Source of the DNA: SAR86 cluster bacterium SAR86B
GTDB taxonomy: Bacteria; Pseudomonadota; Gammaproteobacteria; Magnimaribacterales; Magnimaribacteraceae
Direction of reading: 5' to 3'
Assembly: GCA_905182235.1 (NCBI GenBank)
Contig: CAJJAM010000034.1
Coordinates: 1 to 35,944, forward strand
DNA length: 35,944 nucleotides
Within the stretch, counting starts at the first letter, position 1, and each line of letters starts with the position of its first letter. The position numbers and the translations under genes are program-made. The notes under the pieces were generated by a model. That model saw only the letters and a list, made by a program, of their open reading frames with translations. It had not been told where the DNA came from and ran no database searches. Shown piece after piece: positions 27,674 through 35,944 of this stretch.

Positions 27674-28489
27674 TTAGTGTAAGTCTTTTTTGAATTCCCT
27701 ATAAAGCATAAAAGCTAATATAGTGAACATTATTAAATAAAGGATAACGTAAAAACCAACCGTTTCTCTCTCTACTTTTGCCGGATCAGTCATATAAGCC
27801 ATGAAATTGGCAAGGTCTCTCATGCTTTCATCAAATTCTTCTTTTGTTACCTCTCCGGTACCTGCAACTATTTCTAAGAAACCACACTTCTCTATTGACA
27901 GAATCTTACCCGTTAGAGGGTCTTGTTTTAAACCTCCATTAGAAGCCTTAGAAGGAACTTCTCTGCAGACGCTCCGCTGCTCGCCCTGCATGTTAAACAA
28001 GACATTAGGCATGCCTACATTCTCATAGACCATGTTATTGACACCCAACGGTCTAGATTCATCTACATAAAAGCTTTTAAGGTAAGTGTAAATCCAATCT
28101 GGTCCTCTTAAACCAGCTTCGAGTGTTAAATCTGGCGGGGTATTTCCAAACCAAGCCTTCGCCTCTTTAGGTTCCATACCAATGGTAATTAAGTCTCCTA
28201 ATTTTTGATCTCCAAAAATAAGGTTTTCTTTAAATAACTCAAGAGGAATATCCAGATCTTCCGCAACTCTTTTATATCTAGAATATTTAAGTGAGTGACA
28301 GCCCAAGCAATAGTTCATGTAGAGTTGAGCACCTCTTTGAAGAGATGCTATATCTGTAGCGTCAACCTTAGCATCATCACATGTTCCAATATGATCTAAA
28401 TCATCGCCAATGTAATTACCACATGGAGCTGAACTTTCAGCAACAAAATTAGCTGAAAACAATAACAAAACAAGAGTTAGAAGTCTCAT
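27674..28489 (-). CDS. petC: Cytochrome c1 of the bc1 complex
   Basis: 271 residues. N-terminal signal peptide (about 1-20), one haem c site CLGCH (Cys61, Cys64, His65), a Met ligand candidate at about 160 (NVGMPN) and a C-terminal anchor (about 244-262) followed by basic residues. It passes electrons from the Rieske protein to soluble cytochrome c on the periplasmic side. The start overlaps the petB stop by 4 bases (ATGA). Extra cysteines at about 23, 37, 174 and 202 could form disulfides. Confidence 0.96.
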   Translation of the reverse strand: MRLLTLVLLLFSANFVAESSAPCGNYIGDDLDHIGTCDDAKVDATDIASLQRGAQLYMNYCLGCHSLKYSRYKRVAEDLDIPLELFKENLIFGDQKLGDLITIGMEPKEAKAWFGNTPPDLTLEAGLRGPDWIYTYLKSFYVDESRPLGVNNMVYENVGMPNVLFNMQGEQRSVCREVPSKASNGGLKQDPLTGKILSIEKCGFLEIVAGTGEVTKEEFDESMRDLANFMAYMTDPAKVERETVGFYVILYLIMFTILAFMLYREFKKDLH

Positions 28490-29724
28490 GATAGAGTTAC
28501 TCTTTCAGGAACGGGTTTGCATTTTTCATACTTTGAGTAAATTGGCATTAACAAGAAATAAGCAAAGTAAGTAAAAGTAAAAAACTGTGCCAATACAGTT
28601 CTAATTGGGCTTGGAGCTACAGAGCCTAAATATCCTAAAACAAAAAAACTTAAAACGAATAATGCTAAGAAGAATCTACTATAGACTCCCTTGTAGCGTA
28701 TTGACTTCACTGGACTCCTATCAAGCCAAGGTAAAGCAACAAAAATAGCTATTCCCGCTGCCATTACCACAAAGCCTAAGAATTTAGCTGATAAACCAAA
28801 GAGAGGAAAGGTTATTGCTCTAAGCATTGCATAGTAAGGCGTGTAGTACCATGAAGGAACTATGTGATCTGGTGTTTTTAGATTATCAGCTGGTTCATAG
28901 TTAACATATTCTATGACGTATCCTCCACCATCAGGATAAAAGAACATGATGAAACAAAAGAAGATTAAGAATACACCAATTGCATAGAGATCATGCATGA
29001 TGTCGTAAGGAAAGAAAGGTTTGGTATCTAGAGGCACTCCATCTTCATCTTTAAATTTCTTAACATCAACTCCATCTGGATTATTAGAACCTACTTCGTG
29101 TAATGCAAGAATATGAACAAAAATGACTGCTATTAGAGCTAGAGGAAGTAAAACTACATGCAAAGCAAATAATCTAGTTAGGGTAATACCAGAAATTAAA
29201 TAGTCACCTCTGATCCATGTTAATAACTCTTCTCCAATAAAAGGAATAGAGCCAAATAGTGACATGATTACTTGTGCTGCCCAGAAAGACATTTGACCCC
29301 ATGGCAAAACATACCCTGTAAAACCAAGAGCGCATAACAGAAGGTAGGTAAACCAGCCTACTACCCATAATAATTCTCTAGGTTTTTGGTAGGAACCGTA
29401 CATCATTCCTCTAAACATATGCAGATAAATCAGAGCGAAAAAAGCTGAAGCTCCTGTAGTATGCATGTAACGAATCATCCAGCCGTACTGAACATCTCTC
29501 ATGATGTACTGAATAGATGCAAAAGCACCTTCTGCTGTTGGCTCATAGTTCATTAAAAGCCAAATACCAGAGAGCAACTGTATAACCAGAACCACTATTA
29601 ACAAGAATCCGGCTAAGTACCAGATATTCATGTTTATAGGCGCAGGGTATTTAGTTAGATGTCTTTCAATTGTTGCAGTTATAGGCAATCTTTCATCAAA
29701 CCAACTCATTATCTTAGTTACCAT
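28486..29724 (-). CDS. petB: Cytochrome b of the bc1 complex
   Basis: 412 residues, with about eight membrane helices. It oxidises quinol at the Qo site and reduces quinone at Qi. Four haem-ligand histidines are visible: His88 and His102 (YMHTTGA; IYLHMFRG) and His189 and His204 (ALHVVLL; FVHILALHE). The Qo-site motif, usually PEWY, reads PSWY at 290-293, confirmed in the codons. A C-terminal extension (about 380-412) ends in charged residues. The gene overlaps petA by one base and petC by four. Confidence 0.97.
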   Translation of the reverse strand: MVTKIMSWFDERLPITATIERHLTKYPAPINMNIWYLAGFLLIVVLVIQLLSGIWLLMNYEPTAEGAFASIQYIMRDVQYGWMIRYMHTTGASAFFALIYLHMFRGMMYGSYQKPRELLWVVGWFTYLLLCALGFTGYVLPWGQMSFWAAQVIMSLFGSIPFIGEELLTWIRGDYLISGITLTRLFALHVVLLPLALIAVIFVHILALHEVGSNNPDGVDVKKFKDEDGVPLDTKPFFPYDIMHDLYAIGVFLIFFCFIMFFYPDGGGYVIEYVNYEPADNLKTPDHIVPSWYYTPYYAMLRAITFPLFGLSAKFLGFVVMAAGIAIFVALPWLDRSPVKSIRYKGVYSRFFLALFVLSFFVLGYLGSVAPSPIRTVLAQFFTFTYFAYFLLMPIYSKYEKCKPVPERVTLS

Positions 29725-30323
29725 TAAACAGCACCTCCATCTTCTCCAATGATAAGAATGTCTTCACTTTGAAAGTAATGAGGAGGTATAGGTAGATTTG
29801 TTGGAGCAGGAACACCTGCATAAACTCTACCAACCAAATCAAATTTAGAACCATGACAAGGACAGAAGAAACCCCCCTGCCAATCAGAATCAAAATCCGT
29901 AGCGCCTAATTCAGGGTAAAACTTTGGAGCACAAGATAAGTGTGTACACACTGCAGTAAGCACTGATATACCTTTCTTTCGTGATCTCAATTCATTTCTT
30001 GCGTAATCAGGTTGTTGATCTTCCAGAGAGTCTGGATCCGAAAGTCTTGATAAATTCTTGTCAAGAACTGACATAGATTCTTGAGTGTGTTTTACAACAT
30101 AAACTGGGACCCCTCTCCATTCTACTATCATCATCTCACCGGGGAGTAACTTACTAAGATCTGCTCTCGCAGGTGCCCCTGCAGCCTCTGCTTTAGCACT
30201 TGGATTCCATGAACCTATGAAAGGCACCACCGCTCCTGCAACTGCACCTGCACCTACAACGGAGGTTGCATTAATTAGAAATTTTCTTCGGCCAGGGTTA
30301 GAAGGGGCTTTAGGCTGAACCAT
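29724..30323 (-). CDS. petA: Rieske iron-sulfur subunit of the bc1 complex
   Basis: 199 residues. The N-terminus has a twin-arginine motif GRRKFL (about 11-16) and a hydrophobic anchor (about 18-37), consistent with Tat export of the folded [2Fe-2S] protein. Cluster motifs are CTHLSC (Cys126, His128, Cys131) and CPCHGS (Cys154, Cys156, His157); the first Cys and the His of each motif bind iron and the other Cys form a disulfide. It moves electrons from quinol to cytochrome c1. The rpsI-petABC arrangement is typical of gammaproteobacteria. Confidence 0.97.
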   Translation of the reverse strand: MVQPKAPSNPGRRKFLINATSVVGAGAVAGAVVPFIGSWNPSAKAEAAGAPARADLSKLLPGEMMIVEWRGVPVYVVKHTQESMSVLDKNLSRLSDPDSLEDQQPDYARNELRSRKKGISVLTAVCTHLSCAPKFYPELGATDFDSDWQGGFFCPCHGSKFDLVGRVYAGVPAPTNLPIPPHYFQSEDILIIGEDGGAV

Positions 30324-30329
30324 TTAATT

Positions 30330-30716
30330 TTATCTTTTACTGAATTGTTTAGATTTTCTCGCCTTAACTAAACCAACTTTCTTTCTCTCTACTTTTCTTG
30401 AATCTCTAGTAAGAAAACCTTCTTTCTTCAAGGCAGGTTTAAGATTTTCATCATATTTTACTAAAGCCCTTGCTATTCCTAAACGAATCGCACCGGCCTG
30501 ACCAAAGCTACCTCCTCCGGCAACTGTAGCCTTTATATTAAAACCATCTAACATCTCGACAGTTTCTAATGGCTGTTTTACTACCATTTGAGCAACCTCT
30601 CTTCCAAAATATTCTTCAAGCTTCTTTTTGTTTACAATTATTGAACCAGTACCTTTTTCTAAAAAGACCCTAGCTGTTGAAGTTTTTCTTCTTCCTACTG
30701 TTAAAATTTGATCCAA
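30330..30716 (-). CDS. rpsI: 30S ribosomal protein S9
   Basis: 128 residues. Signatures are [40 protein letters not shown] and the C-terminal [20 protein letters not shown], whose final Arg contacts P-site tRNA in the ribosome. It is cotranscribed with rplM, 10 bases upstream, and followed after 6 bases by petA. Confidence 0.97.
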   Translation of the reverse strand: MDQILTVGRRKTSTARVFLEKGTGSIIVNKKKLEEYFGREVAQMVVKQPLETVEMLDGFNIKATVAGGGSFGQAGAIRLGIARALVKYDENLKPALKKEGFLTRDSRKVERKKVGLVKARKSKQFSKR

Positions 30717-30726
30717 TTTATTTACC

Positions 30727-31155
30727 TTATATATCTAATAGTTGTGGGTTTTGCGCTTGATGAGGATGAACATCATCAGCATATATCTTCAATTTTTTTA
30801 TCATCTGTCTTCCAAGTTTATTTTTTGGGAGCATTCCTTTAACTGCAGCTCTTATAACATCTTCAGGAGAAGAGGCTAAAAGCTCCTTTAAGGGTTTTGA
30901 CTTAATGCCTCCAGGATAACCTGAATGCCTATAATACATCTTCTGAGTCAATTTTTTTCCAGTTACATGAATATCTTTTGCATTTACTACGACAATAAAA
31001 TCACCGAGGTCAGCGTTTGAGGAATATTCTGGTTTATGTTTACCACGTAATCGGAATGCAAGCTTTGTAGCAAGCCTACCCAGCGTCTGTTCCTTGGCAT
31101 CAACCATGATCCAAGACTCTTCAATATCTGACTGTTTAAAACTTTGTGTATTCAT
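30727..31155 (-). CDS. rplM: 50S ribosomal protein L13
   Basis: 142 residues, the same length as E. coli L13. Segments [57 protein letters not shown] and [14 protein letters not shown] are characteristic. L13 is an early-assembly 50S protein. It heads the rplM-rpsI-petABC-sspA transcription unit and has a good promoter just upstream with a GC-rich discriminator. Confidence 0.98.
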   Translation of the reverse strand: MNTQSFKQSDIEESWIMVDAKEQTLGRLATKLAFRLRGKHKPEYSSNADLGDFIVVVNAKDIHVTGKKLTQKMYYRHSGYPGGIKSKPLKELLASSPEDVIRAAVKGMLPKNKLGRQMIKKLKIYADDVHPHQAQNPQLLDI

Positions 31156-31177
31156 TAAGGAATTGCCTGTAATTGTA

Positions 31178-31215
31178 GCGCGCGCATTTTAATCTACTAC
31201 ATGGGTTGTATTCAA
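31178..31215 (-). promoter_or_regulatory. Promoter of rplM with GC-rich discriminator
   Basis: Minus-strand TTGAAT (31210-31215), 18-base spacer, TAAAAT (31186-31191), then GCGCGCGC (31178-31185). In AT-rich DNA this 8-base alternating GC block stands out. GC-rich discriminators are known in ppGpp-repressed ribosomal promoters, so growth-rate or stringent control of this operon is likely. Confidence 0.7.
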
Positions 31216-31280
31216 CTAGAACTTCACTTTAATTGTGTTATTTTTTAAATTGAGTTTAAGGAAATTTCTCTTTGTTCTTT

Positions 31281-31286
31281 TATAAT
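31281..31286 (+). promoter_or_regulatory. Candidate -10 of the degS promoter
   Basis: TATAAT lies 22 bases before the ATG at 31308, implying a leader of roughly 15 bases. The -35 region is poor, and no ribosome-binding site is visible before the ATG. Confidence 0.4.
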
Positions 31287-31307
31287 TTTTACATTAGTCT
31301 TACTTTA

Positions 31308-32390
31308 ATGAAGTTTTTTACATCAAAATTGAGCTACCAAATCTTGTCAGCATTCTTGATTGGGTGTTTTATAGGGTTGATTAGCTTATATATCTTTGAT
31401 TCTAGTAATTCATATACTGTTGTTGAAGGATCGAATGATATCAATAACAATAGTTATAACTCTGCAGTAAAAAAAGCTGCTCCTGCTGTAGTAAATATTT
31501 ATACAGAACAAATTACACCATCTCTTACAAAAGATAGATCTAGAAGAAATAATTCTATTTTCGGTAAGAATATCTCAAAAAAGTCTTCTAGCTTAGGTTC
31601 TGGGGTGATATTCAGTTCAAATGGATATATTCTTACCAATCAACATGTTATTGGAAATGAAGCATCAAATATTACAATAGAACTCTTAGATGGCAGCAAG
31701 ACTCAAGCAAGGGTAGTGGGAATTGATAGAGAAACAGACCTTGCGGTTCTTAAAATTGAACCAGAAAATATAGACCTCCCTGCAATAGAGATTGGTAATT
31801 CTGATGCTTTATTAATTGGTGACATAGTTCTTGCTGTTGGCAACCCCTACGGGTTGGGTCAATCTGTAAGCATGGGAATAATTAGTGCCACTGGAAGAGA
31901 GTTTAATAACCCTTACTCAAACTACTTACAAACTGATGCTTCAATTAACAAAGGAAACTCTGGGGGAGCCCTCATAGATACACAGGGTAAATTGATTGGT
32001 ATTAATACTCTCATAAGATCTTCTTCCGGAGGTTCTGAAGGAATTGGACTGGCCATCCCTTCTGTTACCGTGCTTCAAATTATTAATGACCTAATACAAT
32101 TCGGGGAAGTAAAAAGGGGGTGGCTTGGCTTTTCAATAGATAGAAAGCAACTTGTTCAAAAAAATATACTGGTGATAGAACAAATCGTAGAAAACGGTCC
32201 TGCAAACAAGGGTGGTATTAAAGCTAAAGACAGAATAATTAAGATTAATGATGCAGAGGCTAGTTATAGTGAATTATTTAAAGAATTTGCTAGATTAAAA
32301 CCTGGAAATATTATTAATTTATCTTTACTAAGACAAGATGAAGTAGTGAATATAGAGTTGATTGCGGAATCTAATTCTAATAAAGACTAA
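31308..32390 (+). CDS. degS: DegS-type membrane-anchored serine endoprotease
   Basis: 360 residues from ATG 31308 (E. coli DegS has 355). One N-terminal membrane anchor (about 10-30), a trypsin-like domain with triad His113 (TNQHVIG), Asp144 (RETDLAVL) and Ser218 (NKGNSGGAL), and a single PDZ domain (about 265-350). One PDZ plus an anchor indicates DegS/AlgW, not two-PDZ DegP. Such proteases cut the anti-sigma factor RseA when misfolded porins bind the PDZ domain, starting the sigmaE response. Location beside hisD matches algW of pseudomonads, but hisC is not between them. Rse genes are not in the window. Confidence 0.88.
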   Translation: MKFFTSKLSYQILSAFLIGCFIGLISLYIFDSSNSYTVVEGSNDINNNSYNSAVKKAAPAVVNIYTEQITPSLTKDRSRRNNSIFGKNISKKSSSLGSGVIFSSNGYILTNQHVIGNEASNITIELLDGSKTQARVVGIDRETDLAVLKIEPENIDLPAIEIGNSDALLIGDIVLAVGNPYGLGQSVSMGIISATGREFNNPYSNYLQTDASINKGNSGGALIDTQGKLIGINTLIRSSSGGSEGIGLAIPSVTVLQIINDLIQFGEVKRGWLGFSIDRKQLVQKNILVIEQIVENGPANKGGIKAKDRIIKINDAEASYSELFKEFARLKPGNIINLSLLRQDEVVNIELIAESNSNKD

Positions 32391-33694
32391 TCTTTCTTTT
32401 TTCTTATCTCCGCTGAAATAGCATGGGCTGTTAAACCTTCGGCCCTAGCAAGAATAGATGTGTTCTTTACAAGTTCGTCATACTCCTGAAGTTTAGAGCT
32501 CTCACCAAGGTTAATGAAACTAGAGTGAACTATAAAATCTTCAACAGATAAAGGAGAGCTGAAAACTGAAGAACCGTTAGTAGGCAGAATATGACTAGGT
32601 CCAAGAACATAATCTGACAGAGCATTAGCCGAATCTTTTCCAGAAAGAATTAACCCCGCATTAATTATACTTCTTGAATCTTTCAAGGGATTTTCAGTAA
32701 CTATATGAACATGCTCAGGAGCAATCTGATTAACAAGACTTATAGCTTGCTCAGTGTCCTCTGCCAATATAACAACCCCTCTGTTTCTTAAAGATTTTTG
32801 GATAATATTGGACCTGGAAAGTAATGGAACTTCTTTTTTAATCAAGCTCTTAACCTCATTAATCAGTTCTTGTGAAGTTGAAACCAAGATTGAAGAAGCC
32901 ATTTCATCATGCTCAGCTTGTGCCATTAAATCCCAAGATATAGTTATTGGATCAGAGAGAGAATCAGCCAGTACCGTTAATTCAGAAGGACCTGCTATTG
33001 AATCTATACCCACTTCTCCGTACAACTGTCTTTTCGCTTCAGCGACAAATTGGTTTCCTGGGCCTATAATTTTTTGTACTTTAGGTATTGATTCTGTGCC
33101 CAAGGCAAAAGCTGCAATTGCTTGAGCACCTCCTATAGAATAAACACATTCAATTCCCGCAACATAAGCTGCCGCTATTGTAAGGTCATTTATAGAACCA
33201 TGAGGAAAAGGTGTTGTAAGAAAAATCTTTTCAACACCAGCTGATATAGCAGGTCCTGCTGCCATTAGAACAGTTGAAGGGTAAGAGGCCTTCCCTCCTG
33301 GTACATACATTGCCACTCTTTCAAGAGACCTTGATCTTCTCCCAATAGGACCTTTAGAAGAATTTAGGTTAGTGCTAGAGACCTGATCTTTATGAAAATC
33401 TAATACCCTCTCAAAGGAGTAATACATAGCATCAACAATTTTTTTATCAACGCGGTTTAGGCTTGAAGCAATAACCTCTTTAGAGACCTTTAAATCATCA
33501 ATTGTTAGGACCCCTCTATAATCAAATTTATTTGTAGTGTTTATAACTGCTTGGTCTCCTTCATTTCTCACTGACTCAATAATTTGATGCACATCATCTT
33601 TTACAGAATTGTTAAGGGAATTCTTGTTTTGCAAGAAGGCGTTAAATTTTTCTTTAAAACCTCTATCTTTACTTTTTAAGCTTAATCCAAACAC
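32387..33694 (-). CDS. hisD: Histidinol dehydrogenase
   Basis: 435 residues. It oxidises L-histidinol to histidine in two NAD-dependent steps, with zinc. Signatures: ERVAMYVPGGKASYPSTVLM, SIGGAQAIAAFALGTESIP, KIIGPGNQFVAEAKRQ, IDSIAGPSELTVLAD, DLMAQAEHDEMASS and APEHVHIV. The start is GTG 33694 with AGGA 7 bases upstream. It lies 9 bases after hisG. Its stop overlaps that of degS by 4 bases, and the hisC often found downstream is absent. Confidence 0.96.
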   Translation of the reverse strand: MFGLSLKSKDRGFKEKFNAFLQNKNSLNNSVKDDVHQIIESVRNEGDQAVINTTNKFDYRGVLTIDDLKVSKEVIASSLNRVDKKIVDAMYYSFERVLDFHKDQVSSTNLNSSKGPIGRRSRSLERVAMYVPGGKASYPSTVLMAAGPAISAGVEKIFLTTPFPHGSINDLTIAAAYVAGIECVYSIGGAQAIAAFALGTESIPKVQKIIGPGNQFVAEAKRQLYGEVGIDSIAGPSELTVLADSLSDPITISWDLMAQAEHDEMASSILVSTSQELINEVKSLIKKEVPLLSRSNIIQKSLRNRGVVILAEDTEQAISLVNQIAPEHVHIVTENPLKDSRSIINAGLILSGKDSANALSDYVLGPSHILPTNGSSVFSSPLSVEDFIVHSSFINLGESSKLQEYDELVKNTSILARAEGLTAHAISAEIRKKKD

Positions 33695-33703
33695 AAATAA
33701 TTC

Positions 33704-34333
33704 CTAAGATACTAGAATTGAATGTATTTCTTTTATCAATTCATTCTTTGTTTTTAATGCAGCTTTATTGACTATCATTCTCGAAGATATGTCTCGAATT
33801 ATTTCTATTTCTTCTAAGCCATTTTCTTTTAACGTCTTACCGGAATCAACTAAATCAACAATTGCTTCGGATAGGCCTATTAACGGTGCGATTTCCTGTG
33901 AGCCATGCAGATAAACTATTTCGGCTTGGATGCCTAATGATTCAAGGTATTTTTCTGCAGTTTCCGGATATTTGGTGGCTACTTTTAATCTTTTTTTACC
34001 TTCAATCATTTCTTTTTTTCCGGCAAGAGAGATCCTACATTTTCCTATATTTAAGTCTTCTAATTCTATAAATTCTTCAGAACTTTTCTCTAAAAGAATA
34101 TCTTTCCCAACAACACCGACATGTGCTGCTCCTGAGGTAACATAAGTTGGAACATCCCAGCCCCTGATAAGCAAAACTTTAACTTCAGGCGTTGCAGTAT
34201 CTAAAAGGATCTTTCTTGTTTCCTTTGGATCGTCTAAAAGTTTAAATCTACTAGTCTGAATTAAAGGCAGGCAGTCTTCTAATACCCTTCCCTTAGGGAG
34301 AGCAACTATTAAATTATCTTGAGTTGAAATCAT
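33704..34333 (-). CDS. hisG: ATP phosphoribosyltransferase, short form (HisG-S)
   Basis: About 209 residues, the short form without the C-terminal regulatory domain of E. coli HisG (299 residues). It condenses ATP with PRPP in the first step of histidine synthesis. Motifs: LIVALPKGRVLEDCLPL, RGWDVPTYVTSGAAHVGVVGKDIL and the PRPP-binding IVDLVDSGKTLKENG. Short HisG proteins need the HisRS-like partner HisZ, which is not in this window. I use ATG 34333; a TTG immediately after the murA stop would add two residues. murA-hisG-hisD is a common gammaproteobacterial order. Confidence 0.94.
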   Translation of the reverse strand: MISTQDNLIVALPKGRVLEDCLPLIQTSRFKLLDDPKETRKILLDTATPEVKVLLIRGWDVPTYVTSGAAHVGVVGKDILLEKSSEEFIELEDLNIGKCRISLAGKKEMIEGKKRLKVATKYPETAEKYLESLGIQAEIVYLHGSQEIAPLIGLSEAIVDLVDSGKTLKENGLEEIEIIRDISSRMIVNKAALKTKNELIKEIHSILVS

Positions 34334-34339
34334 CGGCAA

Positions 34340-35944
<1,605 letters not shown>

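Noticed and set aside
31272-31307. TTG start giving 12 extra residues to DegS
   Set aside because: It would lie upstream of the likely transcription start near 31293, and the ATG at 31308 gives the usual DegS length.

Overview
The window looks like an AT-rich chromosomal segment (roughly one third G+C by eye) of a streamlined gammaproteobacterium. The gene neighbourhoods are gammaproteobacterial: mlaC-murA-hisG-hisD next to a DegS/AlgW-type protease, rplM-rpsI-petABC-sspA, rsmI-rnpB-mraZ beside a divergent lpoA, rpsF-rpsR-rplI-dnaB, and pyrG-kdsA-eno-ftsB. They resemble Pseudomonas order more than E. coli order. Low G+C, tiny spacers, overlapping genes and trimmed versions of LpoA and RNase P RNA suggest a marine, SAR86-like lineage; that placement is inference. 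Nearly everything is core metabolism, and I see no mobile element, CRISPR array, tRNA or prophage.

Layout (minus strand unless stated). 1-4043: ftsB (cut by the window edge), eno, kdsA, pyrG. 4141-5217: an uncharacterised diiron ferritin-like protein. 5376-8243: dnaB, rplI, rpsR and an rpsF with a long repetitive tail. 8315-24480: the full division and cell wall (dcw) cluster, transcribed mraZ-rsmH-ftsL-ftsQ-ftsA-ftsZ-ftsI-murE-murF-mraY-murD-ftsW-murG-murC-ddl. 24643-24977: rnpB with its own strong promoter. 25008-25853: rsmI. 25859-27022 (+): a short LpoA-like lipoprotein. 27019-31155: sspA, petC, petB, petA, rpsI, rplM. 31308-32390 (+): degS-like protease. 32387-35944: hisD, hisG, murA and a partial mlaC. 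No stretch over 300 bases lacks a gene.

The genes cooperate in envelope growth and division. MurA, MurC-F, Ddl, MraY and MurG make lipid II from UDP-GlcNAc. FtsW and FtsI polymerise and crosslink it at the septum, organised by FtsZ, FtsA, FtsQ, FtsL and FtsB. LpoA would activate a class A PBP, KdsA feeds LPS synthesis, and MlaC carries phospholipid.

Most notable: (i) the ftsQAZ block and the ftsI-to-ddl block of the dcw cluster are exactly exchanged relative to the usual gammaproteobacterial order; (ii) FtsQ has almost no cytoplasmic tail and a lipobox-like cysteine; (iii) three exact 10-bp-spaced AAAGTG repeats plus a fourth degenerate copy precede mraZ, as expected for an MraZ operator; (iv) the RNase P RNA has very small P3 and P12 helices; (v) S6 carries a roughly 100-residue Ala/Glu repeat tail encoded by a 63-bp DNA repeat; (vi) cytochrome b has PSWY at the Qo site; (vii) LpoA lacks its N-terminal domain. 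I found no clear evidence of a wholly new multi-gene system.
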